Below, one piece after another: positions 5,863-7,364 of a DNA stretch of 7,364 bases; position 1 is the stretch's first letter; each line of letters opens with the position of its first letter. The notes below the pieces were generated by a model that was not told the origin of the DNA, made no database searches, and saw only the letters and a program-made list of their open reading frames with translations. Position numbers and translations under genes: made by a program. Source of the stretch: Burkholderiaceae bacterium (GTDB lineage: Bacteria > Pseudomonadota > Gammaproteobacteria > Burkholderiales > Burkholderiaceae); the NCBI GenBank assembly GCA_023253905.1, contig JALREG010000226.1:1-7364 (forward strand), read 5' to 3'.

Positions 5863-5871
5863 AGTATAGCA
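5863..5871 (-). promoter_or_regulatory. Extended -10 promoter for speDE-rsmE
   Basis: Read on the minus strand: TGC followed by TATACT (five of six to consensus), an extended -10 element. Transcription would start near 5856, giving a leader of about 29 nt, too short for a riboswitch. No good -35 is visible. Confidence 0.5.
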
Positions 5872-5909
5872 ACGGGGGGTGCCCGGACTCAGGGTTCGCC
5901 CCGCCGCTT

Positions 5910-5918
5910 TGTTAGAAT
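5910..5918 (+). promoter_or_regulatory. Extended -10 promoter for transketolase
   Basis: TGT followed by TAGAAT (five of six to consensus) forms an extended -10. The expected start is near 5925, about 69 nt before the tkt ATG, so the leader includes the hairpin at 5942-5966. The -10 lies 44 bases from the divergent speDE -10. No clear -35 is visible. Confidence 0.5.
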
Positions 5919-5941
5919 TTCGGGTTTTCCAGCCGTCGAAC

Positions 5942-5966
5942 GACGCCGATCAACCGCATCGGCGTC
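5942..5966 (+). other. Perfect 9-bp leader hairpin upstream of tkt
   Basis: GACGCCGAT (5942-5950) and ATCGGCGTC (5958-5966) are exact inverted repeats around a 7-base loop (CAACCGC). The element sits 13 bases before the tkt ribosome site and within the predicted transcript. It could be a dyad operator in DNA or a stable RNA stem. There is no T-run after it, so an intrinsic terminator is unlikely. Confidence 0.6.
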
Positions 5967-5979
5967 AAGGCTTGAGTCC

Positions 5980-5985
5980 GGGGAG
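5980..5985 (+). promoter_or_regulatory. Ribosome binding site of tkt
   Basis: GGGGAG, 8 bases before ATG 5994. It fixes this start over the internal ATG at 6063, which has no such site. Confidence 0.75.
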
Positions 5986-5993
5986 TCTTCCGC

Positions 5994-7364
5994 ATGGGCG
6001 AAACGCGCGATCCAGTCACTGCAGTACCCGCAGCCTTGTCCTCTGGGCCTTTGTCGACGCGCATGGCCGCAGCCATTCGCGCACTCGCCATGGACGCTGT
6101 GCAGCAGGCCAACTCCGGCCACCCCGGCATGCCGATGGGCATGGCGGAAATTGCGTTGGCGCTGTGGGCGGGCGTGCTGTCGCACAACCCCGCCAACCCG
6201 CGCTGGTCCGACCGCGATCGCTTCGTACTGTCGAACGGTCATGGCTCGATGCTGATCTATGCGCTCCTCCACCTCACCGGTTACGATCTGCCGATCAGCG
6301 AGCTGCGAAATTTCCGCCAGCTTCATTCGCGCACACCGGGTCATCCCGAAGTGGGTATCACCCCTGGCATCGAAACCACCACGGGCCCGCTCGGTCAGGG
6401 GCTCGCCAATGCCGTGGGTATGGCGCTCGCGGAAAAGCTGCTCGCCGCCGAATTCAATCGCGACGGCCACGCGATCGTTGATCACCTCACCTGGGTGTTC
6501 GCGGGCGATGGCTGCCTGATGGAAGGCATCTCGCACGAAGCGTGTTCGCTTGCTGGCACGCATCGGCTGTCGCGACTCATCGTGCTCTATGACGACAATG
6601 GCATTTCCATTGACGGTGAAGTACGTCACTGGTTTAGCGATGACACAGCCGCCCGTTTTCGCGCTTACGGCTGGCATGTGATCGGTGGCGTTGATGGTCA
6701 CGATGTGGCCGCCGTGAAGTCAGCGCTCGAGCAGGCCCGGTTGTGGGCACGCGAAGGGCGCGACGGTGTTTTTGCCCCCACGCTGATCCAGTGTCGCACC
6801 ATTATTGGCAAGGGCTCGCCCGGTCGGGCCAACAGCGCCAAGGCGCATGGCGAGCCGCTGGGTGCGGCTGAAATCGAGGCCACGCGCGCCGCCATAGGCT
6901 GGTCTGCCGCGCCGTTTGAGATTCCCGACGACGTACGTATTGCCTGGGATGGTCGCGCGGGCGGGGTCGCTCGCGAGGCGGACTGGCAGCATCGATTTGA
7001 AGCCTACCGGCGCGCTCATCCGTCGCTTGCCGCGGAGTTCGAACGACGCATGGCCGGCGAACTCGGCGATACGTTTGATGATGCACGTAGCGCCGCCATC
7101 GCCGATGCCATCGCCCGGGCCGAAACCATTGCCACCCGCAAGGCCTCGCAAAACGCGCTCAATCACTTCGGTCCCGCGCTGGGCGAACTGATCGGGGGAT
7201 CGGCCGACCTCACGGGCAGTAACCTCACCGATTTCCGCGGGTGTGGCGCTCTGCGGACCGAGCTACCGGAGGGCGCGGCGCCCGGGCGACATATCAACTA
7301 CGGTGTTCGCGAATTCGGCATGAGCGCCATCATGAACGGGCTCGCGCTGCACGGCGGCTTCATT
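5994..7364 (+). CDS. tkt: Transketolase, 3'-truncated by window edge
   Basis: A thiamine-diphosphate enzyme that moves two-carbon ketol units between sugar phosphates in the pentose phosphate pathway (and in the Calvin cycle where present). 457 codons are open to the window edge; E. coli TktA is 663 aa, so roughly the last third is missing. The N-terminus is about 17 residues longer than E. coli. Key residues by alignment: H43 in [12 protein letters not shown] (E. coli His26), H83 in LSNGHGS (His66), GPLGQG (131-136), the ThDP/metal motif GDGCLMEG (171-178, with D172 and E177), N202 in [10 protein letters not shown] (Asn185), the GKGSP and AHGEPLG loops, [10 protein letters not shown] starting the middle (PYR) domain, and catalytic E440 in YGVREFGM (Glu411). 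All expected residues are intact, so it should be active. It is transcribed divergently from speDE. Confidence 0.97.
   Translation, partial: MGETRDPVTAVPAALSSGPLSTRMAAAIRALAMDAVQQANSGHPGMPMGMAEIALALWAGVLSHNPANPRWSDRDRFVLSNGHGSMLIYALLHLTGYDLPISELRNFRQLHSRTPGHPEVGITPGIETTTGPLGQGLANAVGMALAEKLLAAEFNRDGHAIVDHLTWVFAGDGCLMEGISHEACSLAGTHRLSRLIVLYDDNGISIDGEVRHWFSDDTAARFRAYGWHVIGGVDGHDVAAVKSALEQARLWAREGRDGVFAPTLIQCRTIIGKGSPGRANSAKAHGEPLGAAEIEATRAAIGWSAAPFEIPDDVRIAWDGRAGGVAREADWQHRFEAYRRAHPSLAAEFERRMAGELGDTFDDARSAAIADAIARAETIATRKASQNALNHFGPALGELIGGSADLTGSNLTDFRGCGALRTELPEGAAPGRHINYGVREFGMSAIMNGLALHGGFI

Noticed and set aside
5942..5966. Intrinsic terminator reading of the tkt leader hairpin
   Set aside because: The stem is followed by AAGGCTTGAG with no T-run, and it lies just upstream of a functional-looking ribosome site and gene.
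5889..6701. 270-codon open frame on the minus strand
   Set aside because: It lies antisense to the start of transketolase, whose frame has every expected catalytic residue. It also covers the tkt promoter and hairpin.
6720..7166. 148-codon open frame on the minus strand
   Set aside because: It is antisense to the well-conserved transketolase coding frame, with no recognisable domain.

Overview
The window is a compact, GC-rich, gene-dense stretch of bacterial chromosome. The MaeB-type malic enzyme, SPOUT-family RsmE, barstar, polyamine and transketolase genes point to a proteobacterium, probably a gammaproteobacterium. That placement is an inference from gene content. There are no rRNA or tRNA genes, insertion sequences, CRISPR arrays or long repeats, and no gap between genes exceeds about 165 bases.

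Layout, left to right. (1) The 3' two-thirds of a NADP-malic enzyme gene (maeB type, malic enzyme fused to a phosphotransacetylase-like domain) enters from the left edge. (2) After a short gap with a possible promoter and a cluster of CCGGATC motifs comes a 379-codon gene. Its C-terminal two-thirds looks like a divergent relative of the Bacillus spore-coat transglutaminase Tgl. (3) Next is a two-gene operon: an exported guanyl-specific RNase of the RNase Sa/barnase family, whose stop overlaps (ATGA) the start of its likely barstar-family inhibitor. (4) Convergent to these, on the minus strand, are rsmE (16S rRNA m3U1498 methyltransferase) and, upstream of it, one ORF fusing S-adenosylmethionine decarboxylase (SpeD) to spermidine synthase (SpeE). 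The two are joined by a TTGA stop/start overlap, so rsmE probably uses a TTG start. (5) A divergent control region of about 165 bases with two back-to-back extended -10 promoters separates the speDE fusion from a transketolase gene. That gene carries a perfect 9-bp hairpin in its leader and runs off the right edge.

How the genes fit together. The edge genes are central carbon metabolism (malate to pyruvate, and the pentose phosphate or Calvin pathway). The speDE-rsmE unit makes spermidine from putrescine and SAM through a single polypeptide and modifies the ribosome with SAM as methyl donor. The RNase/barstar pair is a secreted nuclease with cytosolic self-protection. The least explained gene is the Tgl-like protein. 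It keeps the fold signature and the nucleophilic cysteine position of Tgl but appears to have lost both acidic residues proposed to assist catalysis. It is the best candidate here for something undescribed.
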